From assembly GCF_022539665.2 (NCBI RefSeq), contig NC_081331.1, positions 4,560,501 to 4,624,500 of the forward strand: a stretch of 64,000 bases of DNA, in the 5' to 3' direction. The position numbers were made by a program, and so were the translations under genes. The stretch is from Daphnia carinata (Eukaryota > Arthropoda > Branchiopoda > Diplostraca > Daphniidae). Under the pieces are notes generated by a model. It was given only the letters and a program-made list of their open reading frames with translations, did no database searches and had not been told where the DNA came from. Shown one piece after another: positions 39,401 through 51,400 of the stretch. Within the stretch, counting starts at the first letter, position 1. The number at the start of each line of letters is the position of its first letter.

Positions 39401-42400
39401 AAAAACCCCAACGACCAAGAGATTTCCAATCGTTTCTTTTGTTCTCTGTGTAGTTTTTTTTTTAAGGGTTCAATCATCAAAATGAAGTTGAAGAAACATT
39501 CAGCGATTCACCCTACATAGGAATCGGAACTAGGTTGCGTTTTAAAAGACTGGCCTGTTAGGTCTCTCTATCCGGATTTCTCGAATTGGACCGCCTCTTG
39601 ATTACAGGTGAGGCGCTGCCGAGAGAGTTTAGCTGGTTAGTGGCCGTCTCGAAAGGGCAGAAATGTGAGGGATACAAACAGCGTAAATCAGTGCACAGCG
39701 TAAGGCGGTCTACAATTAACGAAGCCTCGCCGTTCAGTATCACCAGGCAATGGCTATATAGTCGGCGATAAAAATAATTGGCTCCGTTTTTGAACGTTTG
39801 AGCAAAGAATTCCATCATACATTATCGTGTCCGTTTTTATTTTCGAGCCATCTTTGATGAGACGAAGCAAATTCGGAATTCTTTGCATTATTTCAAGATC
39901 ATTAGCCTGCTGGCCAGTCAGTTAAACGAAGTTAAATAATACAACCGTTAGAAGCACCTGACCTCTGCGGAATTCTTTCAGACATGGGGGAGGGGAGGGA
40001 TTCATCGAAAACGGCCAACAATTTCCGAATTATACAAGGCCATCACATTTCTCTTGTTCCTACTATGCAAATCTGGAATTCACAGTACAAAGTTTTTTTT
40101 TCTAAGCTCGGCAGTCATCAACTATTTTTTTTTTTATATATATATTTTTGCGCACGTGTGTGTCTTTGCTATTTAAAAAATGGTCGGTTACAAAGTCGAT
40201 GACGTTTGATATTCTCATCGGCTACCGTTTTGACAACCGCAATGACGAGCCCGCAATGTTATTAGATGACGTATAGATACTGTGCATTACTGGCTGTGAT
40301 AGAGAGTTTGACGTGGGGCAGAGAGAGATTGACGAGATGTATAGAAACCTAATCCGGTGATTGGTTATATTGCGGTCCTTCTATAAGAGAAAACCAACGT
40401 GATTCTTTTTTTTTTTTCTCTAATTTTGTTGTTAGACTAGGGCATACACAATGCCGTTACATACAACGAACTAGTGGGGAATTTTCTCCGACTTCAAAGA
40501 AAAAAAAAAGAAAGAGAGTAAATAACAAAAGTCTTGTGGTTATTCATCCAATCCGCTCTTCTTGTTTTTGTTTTTTTCTTTTTTAAAATAAATATCTATT
40601 GGATCGACTTTCCCGCGGTTTGTTAACAGGTAGCGTTGGATGGCCGCATCAGGCGAGTTTTTCGTTCCGTTCTGATTGCTCCCGTCAGTTCATCAATTGG
40701 CCAGCCGACGAAATCGCAGCAGCCGCAACAACGGTGCGCACAGGTGAGTCTTTTTACTTCAATTCCCGCCGCTAGATGGATAATGAATATCACGGTCGGG
40801 AGCCGCAACCAATTCATTACCATAAATAATTTAAGAAAAAAAAATGAGAAACATTGATAACAAATCCTCAGTCTACAAAAGAATGCCGTTTCATTTTTTT
40901 TTTCTTTTTGTATCTTTCGCTTCTTCTCTTCGATGCCTATTGTCATTTGATAAATTTTTATTGTTGCTCATTCTGTTGCCCCGTGGACATCAATTGTCGA
41001 TTAACAAGCCCCTCCACCTCCGTGGGTATTGTTTGAGATCGAAACGATTGCCTTCATTGTTTCTTCTGATCCGCTTTTCTTATTCGTTTTACCTTATTTT
41101 TTTCTTTGTTTTGCTGTGGGACACAACGGCCGTAATAGCCGGATAGGATGACCAACTTTTGTACATCTTCCGGGTTCTTCGTTTTTTTTTTTGTTGTCTT
41201 TCGCGACAGTAAAAAAATCAGAAACCCTTTTTTGCGCGTTTTTTTTTTTGGTGAAGCCTTTCTTTTTCCTTTGAAAAACTTTTAGAAAACACGTGGAATT
41301 TGTGAAATGACCATTTCCCAAAGCGATCCATTCGAGGGTTCATAAAAGAGAAAACACTCGTACGTAGACTTCTCTTTCTACTGCCATACAATTTGGATTG
41401 CCCATTTGTATCAATCGCATTGTTTGCATATACCGCCAAAAAATGGCCATTCTATGTTATTATCTTCCCTTTTTTTATTTTTTATTTTTACTTTTTTTTT
41501 TCTTGCGGCTCAATGGTTTCGCTAGTTTCCATGTCGGCTTATTAATTCGCAGACTATCGAAGCCTCGGGGATCTTGTGGGATCGAGAAAAAGGAGTACAG
41601 ACGCTCAATAAAATAACTATGTATTAGGAAGCGAATGTAAAAAAAGAATAAATCTGTTTCAGGTATTCAAGTTTGCTGACGTCACGACCGACGACCTGCT
41701 GAACGGACATTTGATCATAACTATTTACCTGGGGCGAGGGCGATGGAAAAGCGACAAGAAAATTGGGTTCTTTAATGGTAATGAAAGAATTTTATTTATT
41801 TTTTTTTTTTTTCAATTGTATCGTAACAAATATCTCAAATTCCTTTTCGTTGACAGTCCGCCTCGGGGAAATGGCGCTAGCTGACGGTGTCCCTCAGTCC
41901 CGCACGGGATTTCTGAGTCACGACAAACCGGACGGCGTAGGTAAAAATAAAAAGGACGCTCAGGTAGATTGATGAACCAGTTATTCTTGATTCCAAACTC
42001 GACAGTGAGAGCTGCACAATTTCTTTCTCTTTCATTTTTGTTTGTGATACTATAAGACAGAACCGTGTCGACGGATCACGGGGGTGTCCGAACTGGGCCA
42101 GCTTCTTATTTCTCTCCGACGGGAGCAACACTCTACCGCTGGAACTTTGTCGTTTCGACTCAAAATCCTGGTACACCGAGCTCACGGATTGCCACCAACC
42201 AAAACTGTGGTATATATTTCTTCAATTTATTTTTTAAATTGAATTAATAAAATCCGTATAGCGTACGGGATATCAACGCACGCGCTTTTGCGGCCTGTAA
42301 CGAAAAGTAGCTCAATATAATTTACATGAAAGTTCTTGACACTTTTATTTCCCTCCTTCTTTTGCTGAGGCAAAAATATGCGTTGTGCCACTTATCTTTT

Positions 42401-43921
42401 AAAACATCCTTGTAGGCTGGAAGCGAGAGAGGAGGCGCACCTTTTTTTCATTGGTGCTAATAATCCTATCTCGCTTTCTTGTTCATCTTTTTTCTAGCAT
42501 GACACATTTTACATGACATAATTACTGTTAACAGACGGAACTATGTAATGCAATTATTCTTGCCCTTTTTTTTCATCTGCTTTGCATATGATGCGCGTGA
42601 CTGTGGCCAGTTTGAACCCGAGTATATCGTCGTGGTCAACGCCTCCTATCCTGATGGAGGATCTGAAATAAAAGAAACCAAGCCTGCGAGGGGAAAAGCT
42701 CCTGAATGGAACCAGACCATAGAATTCGATGTAACTGATCGACCGGTAAGAGAATGAAAAAAAAAAAAAACAATTTTATAATTTTTGTTTTCATCGTCAT
42801 TAAGCGCTTTAAGGTCCACGGGGGATGTCAGGATGGCGTAGCCCCAATATCTATCTGAATATATAATACCGTGATCAAACAAAGGCCAGCAAGATGATAA
42901 TACCTGAACCGTTTCACTCGCCCAACTTTCCTATCGATCATGTTTCTAATTATTCTTGGCTAAGGGGAGAAGTAAAGGTGTAGGGGAAAAGAAAGAGTGG
43001 CCGTCTGAGTGCGTTCCAAGACAAAAGTTTGTGATCAATAATAGGATTATGATGGCCTTTCTACGAAAAACAAATTCAGGCCAGATTAAGTATGTCGATA
43101 ACGAACATTTTCGAGGGGGGTTGTCTGGGAAAAACACGCGTAATGCAATAAACATTCTTGGCTTCGTTATTACAATAGCCTTTTGGAACGAGGTGATTGT
43201 GTTTGGTGAATTTGAATTGCGAATTAGCGCGCCTACGTAAAGCTGTGATTCAGCACACCCCAGAAACATTAAAGGCCCACATCGCAAAGCAAAAATTTCT
43301 CAGTTAACCTCGTTTCCTTTTGTCTTCGTTGGTCCCTTTGAAAATAAAAAATTTCGAAATCCAAGAGACCGATTCATTCGTTTTACGCAGGCTTATGCCA
43401 TCTGGCGTTTGTAGAATCAGGCTTCGTATCTCTGTGTCTTGCATAACTTTATTTTAAAAACGCCCGCAAACTTGCGCAACGGCACGGCGGGCAAAGAAAA
43501 CGGTTGAACGAAGTGCGCACGGGCACAATTCATAAATACCTGTCGATATGGTGTGGATATCAGCTACCAACATTTCAAGTCGATATACAGAGTGTCTTGA
43601 CAGATAAGTTTGATTAGCTGATTGACGAAGATTGTATAAGGAAAGAAAAATAGGATTAACTTAATCGTTTTTAATTATAACAAATACTGACAGGTTAAAT
43701 CTTTGTTTATTATTTTTATTTCGGTATCGTGACAGATCGCGTCGTGCTGGCTTCATTTGGTGCTTATGCGGAAGACGAAGAAGGGCCACAGTCCCAATGC
43801 GACTGTTGGTCACCTGACCCTCGGCGCAAATTCGACGCCCGACGGCGAACGCCATTGGCAGTCTCTTGTCAATACTCACGATGTGGAAATTCCGCAATGG
43901 CATCGCCTAACATCCCGCTAG
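36464..43921 (+). CDS. Synaptotagmin-like tandem-C2 membrane protein
   Basis: Eight coding exons: 36464-36615, 38762-39245, 40630-40743, 41663-41777, 41857-41940, 42061-42209, 42611-42745, 43736-43921. Phases match throughout and give 472 residues. Residues 4-27 form one membrane segment (LVVFASLFGVAVLCVLAVCA) followed by basic residues, so the bulk is cytosolic. A polar linker leads to C2A (about 168-310; VELTLVYVSASAQLLV, then LLNGHLIITIYLGRGRWKSD, KKIGF) and C2B (about 326-469; ELGQLLISL, APEWNQTIEFDV, VGHLTLGANS, HWQSL). The end shows the WHxL-type motif (QWHRL) typical of synaptotagmin C2B domains. Family members act in membrane trafficking. The loop aspartates that bind calcium look absent, so I infer a calcium-independent type. 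I could not assign an orthologue. The second exon's start could be 38768 instead of 38762 in the same phase. Confidence 0.75.
36781..36821 (+). CDS. Possible alternative first exon of the tandem-C2 gene
   Basis: A short frame starts at ATG 36781, with an in-frame stop just upstream in the A-run. It encodes MDVSNLRIGYFPT and ends with AG before a GTAAAC donor. It has the same phase and last two bases as the membrane-anchor exon, so it could splice to 38762 and give a form without the membrane segment. Evidence is limited to phase, donor and start context. Confidence 0.3.
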
Positions 43922-46900
43922 TTTACTCTACGTTTTTGAACCAAGACTGGCAATATCCTTGATGTTTTTATTAAATCAAATCTGTGTGGTCATCGAGCAA
44001 ATGAAAATCAAATTATTCTCCCCCCCCCCCATCTTTTCCAGCTTTCTCTCATTCGTTATTCATTTGAAACCATCACATAAAAAATTCATTAGACTGTCAT
44101 TCCAGATGTTATACGGGCATGAACTGATTATTTTAATCTTGTAATCAACGGAATGGTTCAAAGTCAAGGTGTACAAGATGTCGGCCAGGAGAAAGTTGGA
44201 AGATAAATTTCGTTTTTGATGTTATACTCTTGAATGTCTGACAAGTTGCATCCCATTTCGAAATTCATTCCGTCACATTTGTTATTACATTTCGTTGGCC
44301 TATATATTTAGTCCGTTTCGTAGAGGGTGTTGAAAAATGTAAGGTCGCATTCAAATTGGAGGTGAGTGGTGAAACAAACAACACGTAAACGACTCGAGTA
44401 ATTGAAAATCAGGCTCCTTAGAACGAATTTCAACTCGTTAAACAGTTAAATGGCATCGTGACTGAAACGACCCCCGTCAACAAGAAAACGACCGTGTTGT
44501 TATTGTAACACAAATGAAGGGTAAGGGTTCATCCGTTGGCACATCAGTTCATCGCTCATAAAAGAACCGTTGTATTCCCACTTAAATAAGCTGTAATTTC
44601 AAAATGTATCGAATAAATAACACGTTGAATTGCGTGCAAAGTATCGAAAGATTTCCGCTTTACACACGAACTCATCATTTTGCGACTCATGTAGGCAAAC
44701 AATGTGATTGTAGGCCAACGAGGACTTGTAGCATATCGTCGGAGTGTCTAATCGGTTCACGCCCACCGAATTGGCAAAACTCAGCAAGGTTGCGTAATCG
44801 AGGACACTCGTTTCGCCGCATCAGCAAAATAAGTACGAAAAATGTACCCCAAAGATGTGGAAAGACTCCTTTGGGGCACGGGCTGCAATCCGCCGTCTGT
44901 TTACGTAGATGAAAAAAAAAAATAAAGTAAATTCGTGAAATGGCGAGTTCCTTTCACATGGGAACTGATTGTATCTTTCGGACCCCTTCGGGACGGTTAG
45001 AACAAGGCCGCAACGACGTTGTGTCGGAGCGGAAAGGTCGAAAAACTCTTGTCAGGGAATCAGATTTTTTAAGACGTTTTTATAAACGAAACACTGACTA
45101 CGTTAATAATCAACAATGATATACGCCAAGTATTCAGAGAGTTCCATACGCTCAAGGACACAAGGAAGTTGTTTTTCCTTTTAATTACATGTGTCGAAAT
45201 GACGAACACGCCCATTTTCTAGAGAAATTCTATGGCGACATCCTTTACGACGTCCGCCCCGTTATGTATTCAATTTCAGGAAAAACTATACTCTGTAGTG
45301 TATCTCTATGGAGAGGGAGGATGTCGCAAGATGTTTGCGATAGTCCGACTAATGTGCACCGATTGATTGTGTGTCTATATCATTTAGTTTATAGGTCAGC
45401 CACAACGTACAAGATCGGTAGCTATGTTTTTTTTTTTACTCTTTGTTTGATGGATAGCACGTCTGAATAGATTATATCATTCGTGTAGACTGTGATCTGA
45501 TGAAACGCGAAATGAGACTAGAAGAACAAGCGTTCAACTCGACTTGTGTTGTCTCATTTGTTTATTTTGACGAGTGAATTCCCAGCCGATAAAGAAAGAG
45601 CATCGGGTTCGGTACTGGTTTCTCCCATTTTTTAAAATTCAGTTTGGTCGGATCGATATTCAAACAATGTGGCAGATAACGTGATTAACGTCATACATCC
45701 CGTTTGGAACGAAGAATTGTTACGCTCGCGTTTATTGCGTACCTGCTTCAACAGATTAGCCTCGCATTTATGCATTTCCCGACGTTGAGATCTGAAAAAC
45801 ACTATGCAAATTTTTCTGCCCTCTCGCCTTATGTGACGAAATAGGTTCTTCCCCTTCATCATTCCATGTTGCTCGAATCCCCATGTTAGGCCAGGCCAGT
45901 GGCTTGTTTGTGTTCAGACTACCAAATTACACTTGGGCAAAGGGGAATCCCGTTGCCTTCCAGCGAACAAACGCTAAAGGCTTGCCAAACTTGTTCTGCA
46001 TCAATTAGACGTCTGTGGATGCGGATCAAGTCACAGCTATTGAAAAAAATCCAGCTTTTCAACGCTGTTTGAATGATTGGGCATAAATAAAAGAAGCCGG
46101 CCGAGTAATGCGAGACGGCCTGATAACACAATAACGCATTAAGTGGATGTTGGGCGTTGCACGTGCCTCTAACCAGTGCCGAACGCTACGTAACATTGCG
46201 TCAATTTTCAAGGCCAATTTACATTTTATTTTTGTGAATTTCATTTTCAACCAAGTCACGCTATATCTCTTGCATCTTGTTATTTCATTTCCCGGACAGA
46301 CGAAAAACGATTCAGCAATCGCATGCTGTGAAAGCTTTTAAAACATAGGTTTTTCAAAAAATTTGTTTTCATCCGGTGGAGGAAAGAATGACAAGGTCAA
46401 TCCCGACTTCTTTTCGTGAACCCTTTTGATGTAAAAACCAACAGTTTGCTTCGCTTGCATTTATCATAGTACTACCTGTACCTTTCATTGTTTTTTGATG
46501 ACCTTCTCGTTCTTCCTACAAACCGCCAACGCATTTTCAAATTATTGACAGAAAGGAATATGACAAAGACGTTCATTTGTTCTTCAGCAGAACATTCGAT
46601 TAACTTTTGTTAGATGCGTAAATTGTTGTGCTCCAGATCTGTTCATACATGGACATGTAATGCCCTTGGTCTGCCGAATATTCGAGGGGCCTAAGTCAAT
46701 TCCAGACCCAAACAGCGTCAGGCAGTATGATGTGGAGAAAATTCAAAAACGGAATGAAAGGAAAAATTCCAGGAATTATTCAGACAGGTTTTGGGTCGCG
46801 TCATCGTCGAACAATAACGAATAGCGATGGCGTGTAAGAATTTGTCATCAAACACTTGTCAGAATGAAGATGTTGTTTCTCGAGTGAAAGTCCCATATAG

Positions 46901-47126
46901 CCAGCCAAATGATTCGACTTGGATTTTCAAAAAACTCGTTTGAGTCCGAGGGAGTGCCACATTCTTTCGACTCTTTCATTTGAGTGAAGTGTGTCACCAA
47001 GTTACAGCATCAAGAAAACGTGCGTCGTTGTGTAACTGACACAATAACGATGATCGACTGTGCTATCTAGTGCCTCTATTGATTGGTCGTATCCTGCGAG
47101 AAATTCAAAAGACGGTCATTATCTAG
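43922..47126 (+). other. Non-coding stretch downstream of the tandem-C2 gene
   Basis: It contains the presumed 3' UTR and intergenic DNA. The open frames near 44604-44912 and 45189-45470 have no recognisable motif, good start context or splice support. A possible AATAAA polyadenylation signal is at 44612-44617, but the distance to the stop codon makes it uncertain. Confidence 0.45.
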
Positions 47127-47672
47127 ATGTTGATATCTCGATTGCAGAACAGGTGCGCAGCTTCCCAATTAAATGGCGTACCCGCAGTGAGGCTGATGAT
47201 GCTGGCTGATGCGGCTGATGAGAACGAAGAAGAAGTACATTTTTACGTACAAGTCATGACCGGACAATTTCTAGTTAATTTTCTTCTCCTTTCCTCTCTA
47301 CTTTGTATTCTCTCTTGTTCTATTTCAATAGATATACTCAACATGTTACATTGCTCCGGGTTGATTACGGCCAATTCGGCTGATTATGCTGAACAACACA
47401 GGAAAAATAAAGGCGCAGAAAAAAGATCAAGGGCATTTTGCATTTTTCTTCTGAACAACAAGCGGCTTCTTTTTTGTCTCATTTTAACCGCTAGTTCTAT
47501 TTTCTTTCTCGCTCTCTCCGTCTCCCTTCTTTTGTGTTCAAAAAATAAATTACTTTTATTTTTGAAATCTTTTGTTTAGGGTGTGGTGATTCCAGAAAAT
47601 GAAGCCCGGCAATCAAAACGATCCGTTCGTTCTAAGAGAATCACCAAATTTACATCGAATAAAGATGAGTAA
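47127..47672 (+). CDS. Small two-exon hypothetical gene, about 72 residues
   Basis: Exon 1, 47127-47252, starts at an ATG directly preceded by an in-frame TAG. Exon 2, 47580-47672, follows a T-rich tract and TTTAG. Both are phase 0. The join gives an acidic segment (LADAADENEEEVHFYVQ), then GVVIPENEARQSKRSVRSKR and ITKFTSNKDE before TAA. The product is soluble-looking with an acidic middle and a basic, nuclear-localisation-like tail. The donor (CAA|GTCATG) is poor; GTACAA six bases earlier would also work in frame. An alternative reading makes 47149 an internal exon start (…TTGCAG) of a larger gene. The intron itself stays open in frame for its whole 327 nt. I recognise no family. Confidence 0.4.
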
Positions 47673-48259
47673 GAAGAAGAAAGAAGTGAAATGAAAAACC
47701 TTGATTTTTTGCATCTTCGGAAAATCAAACATCCAGACAAACGGCCGTGCATTGAAAGATGTTATTATTTACGAGGCTGAACCTTTCCCTTTAACCGTGA
47801 CACTTTTACCATCCATCATCACATAAGACGACCACAAAATAGAAGGGGTTTGTCAAGCAAAAAAACAAACACGAAAGTTTTCCGAAAGATCCGATTGGGC
47901 CGATTCGTTTCTTCCGCATGTGCGGAAGGCGTAAAAAAAAAATGATGAACTTGTTGTTGTTATTGTCTTGTGCCAGAACTCACGGAGAGTCACGTTGCCA
48001 CCAGCTGCGACCTTTTTACCTATACGTGTTCTATCCTTGGTTGCCCCTTTGCTAGAAGACCTCGAGGGGAGGGGAGCTCACGTTCTCTTTAAATCTCCTC
48101 CCTCTTGTGGCTTTCGCTGACTGGAAGGCTCTCCAAAAAAGAACGAACAAACGCATCTGGAGACCGCTGCTGGGCTGGCCGTCTATATCTAGTGGGTAAA
48201 TAGTTGACTTAGCCTTCAGTACAGGTCGAGTAACGGGCAAAGAAGTCAACAATCTCATA
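47673..48259 (+). other. Spacer and presumed promoter of the long aquaporin transcript
   Basis: No coding frame I can support. The stretch ends in the 5' leader of the histidine-rich first exon at 48260, with a TAA directly before that start codon. Confidence 0.4.
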
Positions 48260-48417
48260 ATGGAGAATCACCATCATGCGCACGATACGCATCCACCTCA
48301 AAGACATCATCCGCATCACTTTCAATCTCGAGAAATACTCCAACATATGGATGAAAGTGGCAGTCATCACTGGAAGCCGACTAAGACGCTAGATTCGACC
48401 CCAACTAATTCTATTGC
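48260..48417 (+). CDS. Histidine-rich alternative N-terminal exon of the aquaporin
   Basis: The exon runs from ATG 48260 to a consensus GTGAGT donor in phase 2. It encodes 52 residues, 12 of them His, starting MENHHHAHDTHPPQRHHPHH and ending in TPTNSI. Its last two bases (GC) are completed by T at 51424, giving Ala-Pro-Ser-Ala directly before the internal start Met of the aquaporin. The intron would be about 3.0 kb. Confidence 0.6.
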
Positions 48418-51400
48418 GTGAGTTTGCAGCTAATTTATTTCGTTTTTTCTCTTTTGATTTTAAGAAACTTTCTGTTTTTTCAGTTTTTTTTTTATTATGG
48501 TCGTGTATGCTATCAATTTGGTGGGTTATATGTAGAAGTGGTCATCATCGTCAGTTGTCTCTTTTCTTCCTAACTCTTTTTTCTCGACCCTACCATGTTC
48601 TTATTGTAGAGGGTACTGGGTTTATTTGGAAACGGACAGTAATATACATGTGGAATCAATTTTAGCTGGACGGGGCACAGGATCGTCCTTGTGTATTACA
48701 GTGATTCGACTGTCGTACACGTAGAACGTTATTTTATTCCAGCCCGTTGAGTGGTTTGTCGCATGACAATCATTCAAAAGCTCCCTATACTTGGTTTTGT
48801 GCACTGCGTTGTCATATTGGAATACGCATATGGAACTGGCCGATTTTTTTTTTGAGAGCGCAATAGAGTTTATTTTTATCCGGAGCACGGTTACAATGTC
48901 AGCTCTCTCTTCATAATCGCAGTGGAACCAGGTTCAGCCAACGCGTTCAAACCCCAGTGATTGCGTCCACAGTTATTTAGTGAACGTTTTCATTTAGTAG
49001 TGATTTGGGATCGAAAAAAAAAATAAAATAAAATACGGTCAATAGAAATGATTATTATCAACATATATCACATGATAGTAAGCGAGTCTGAAGGTCAGTT
49101 TAAAAAACGCGGAGATTGAAGAGAAGATTGCGCGCATCGACTGTCTCCCCTCATCTCACCCATCTGTACAAACAAACGGGACTGGCCAGTCAATGTATCT
49201 ACTATCCCATGTTAACGAAAGGGAAATTGATAGCGCGGACCACCACAGCACTGTTTCCCTCCTTATTTTGACACTCGTCCGATAGATGTGATGGATTCCA
49301 AAGTAACAGAGAATTTTGGTCGGGGAGACCGGGAGTCACGCTGACCTGGTAGGCGGGGAGGGGTAGGGAGGCAGAGAGTGTAAGAGGCTCTCAAACGAAG
49401 GCGGCGGTGGGGACACTTGACTTGCCGCGACTTTAGTGTTCAGTTGTGCATCACCCGTGCTGCCCAAAACCCAATCCTTAAAAAAAAAACCGGCGCGCCA
49501 AAAAGAAGGTAAGATCTACATTCTCTAGTGCTTTGCTGTCATCATTTGATGACATGATCGTTTTCTCTTTACAAAAAAAAAGATGTCTATACAAGCCGGG
49601 TCAAAGAGAAATGACGTTCACTTTAGATCCAGAAAATCTAGCGGGGGAAAAATAGGTCGCACATGTTGTTGACTTTGAGAGAATGCCACATAAACAAAAC
49701 AAAATGTACAGGACTCTGTGACACATTTTTTCTCTCTATGGACGCACAAGTGCGTGGCGTAACCCCTTGTCTATACAGTTTTCTTTCGAGACTCTCACAG
49801 ACCCGAAGTTTGGACACCAGACTCGATCTAACATTTCCCTTTTCTTCCGTGTTCCGTGTCCCATCTATTCGTGGCGACCCATCTAAAAGTGTTTCTCTCG
49901 CACTCTCCGTCCATTTTTCTTTTTTGTTTTCCAACTTCTGAAAATAGATCGGTTAAATAGAGGACCCTCCAAAAAAAAAAAAAAAAAAAAAAAGCTTATC
50001 TAGAAAAACTAATCGGTACGGAGCACGAGGTTCATCGCAACATATCGCCTCTACGTCGATTTGTAAAGCGTGCGGAGCAACGACGTCGCCAACGCGATCA
50101 AACCTTTTGTGTTTTTTTGTGTGGGTGTTCGTCAGGCAGTCGTCCAGTTCAATGTCGAGCTACGATTTGATGTTGGCGTAAGAGAAACTATCTCAAGTTT
50201 CAGTTTCCGTTTTTTCATTCTAACTGCTAGACGTTGTTTGGCAAAAAGAGAACTAGTTCAATAAGGTTATCTTAAAAGCTCCTTTCTAAACGTAAGGTTT
50301 TTTCTTTTTTCACTATTTCTCACTAGGTCGTGTTATTCACTAAAACAACAACAACAATAAACGAGAGTATTTAGAGTGGCTGAAGGTTGTCACTTGTTAA
50401 GGCGTGTTAAAGTTGGCAACGTTTAAATGTGTCGCTTTCACTGCTGATTTTAACTTAGCACGAGATCTAGCTGTCGTAGCTCTCACGCTCGAGAAGTGAT
50501 CATAGGTGTCTCGTTGTAGACGCGGGTCTTTTTGAATTCCAGAGAACGTGATGTTCTTAAAAAAATAGAACAGTCTATCAGTAAGGCCATAGTCTTTTCT
50601 ATTTCGTGCCTGTTAACAAGTCTCGACATACACGCAGATACTTGGAATTCAAATGACGTTTTCTCTTTATTTCATTTCTACCCTCTTGACTTCGAATGAG
50701 AAAAAAGGGACATGTCAATTGCGTGGGAAGTAAACTTGTCCAGCATGCAAGTAAACGCCCAGTTTCACGCTAAACATAACACGCTGGCGTGATAAGCTGT
50801 TTGTCAGAAACTGACCATCACCAGGGCGGATTCAGGAATTCTTTACGCTCATACGTATTTTTTCTATTATGAGAATGTTGAACCAGTAGCGTGTTATTTT
50901 CTTTTGTTTTTTTTTTCCTGCTTCTCTTGTTACAAGAACGCCGAATTATGGACAAGCAACTGAAGACAGGCGGGTTTGTGAGAGACTCTGGGAAGCGTGA
51001 ATTCAATCGGCATTTCGGCGGACGGGTAATCCGAACCCGCTTTACAATCGGGAACATTATTTTCAATCGAAAGAGAAAAAGATGGGGTTTCACATTTCAA
51101 AAATCCGACGCAGCCTCGTGGAGAAGTTGCCTCTTATTTCATGTTTGGTTCTCGCCTCTTAAAGGATCCTAAGTAACAGGGCCGCGAGAGCAGATGTTCT
51201 TTATCCGTTTCCGCAAGTAGTTCTCCAATTGCTGTTTGTTCCGTCAATACGAAACAATAATCAAATTAAAAATATCTTCCTTATTCTTTTTGGTCCGCCT
51301 TTCTTGTAAAATGACTTGCTGGCGTTGGACACTTGTCGTAAACTGTGCCATCACAAAGTTGTTTTTGTTTTTTAACTGCACGCATGCAAAAATCGTTTAC

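Noticed and set aside
44604-44912. 103-codon plus-strand open frame
   Set aside because: No motif, no neighbouring exon in phase, and no promoter or splice evidence.
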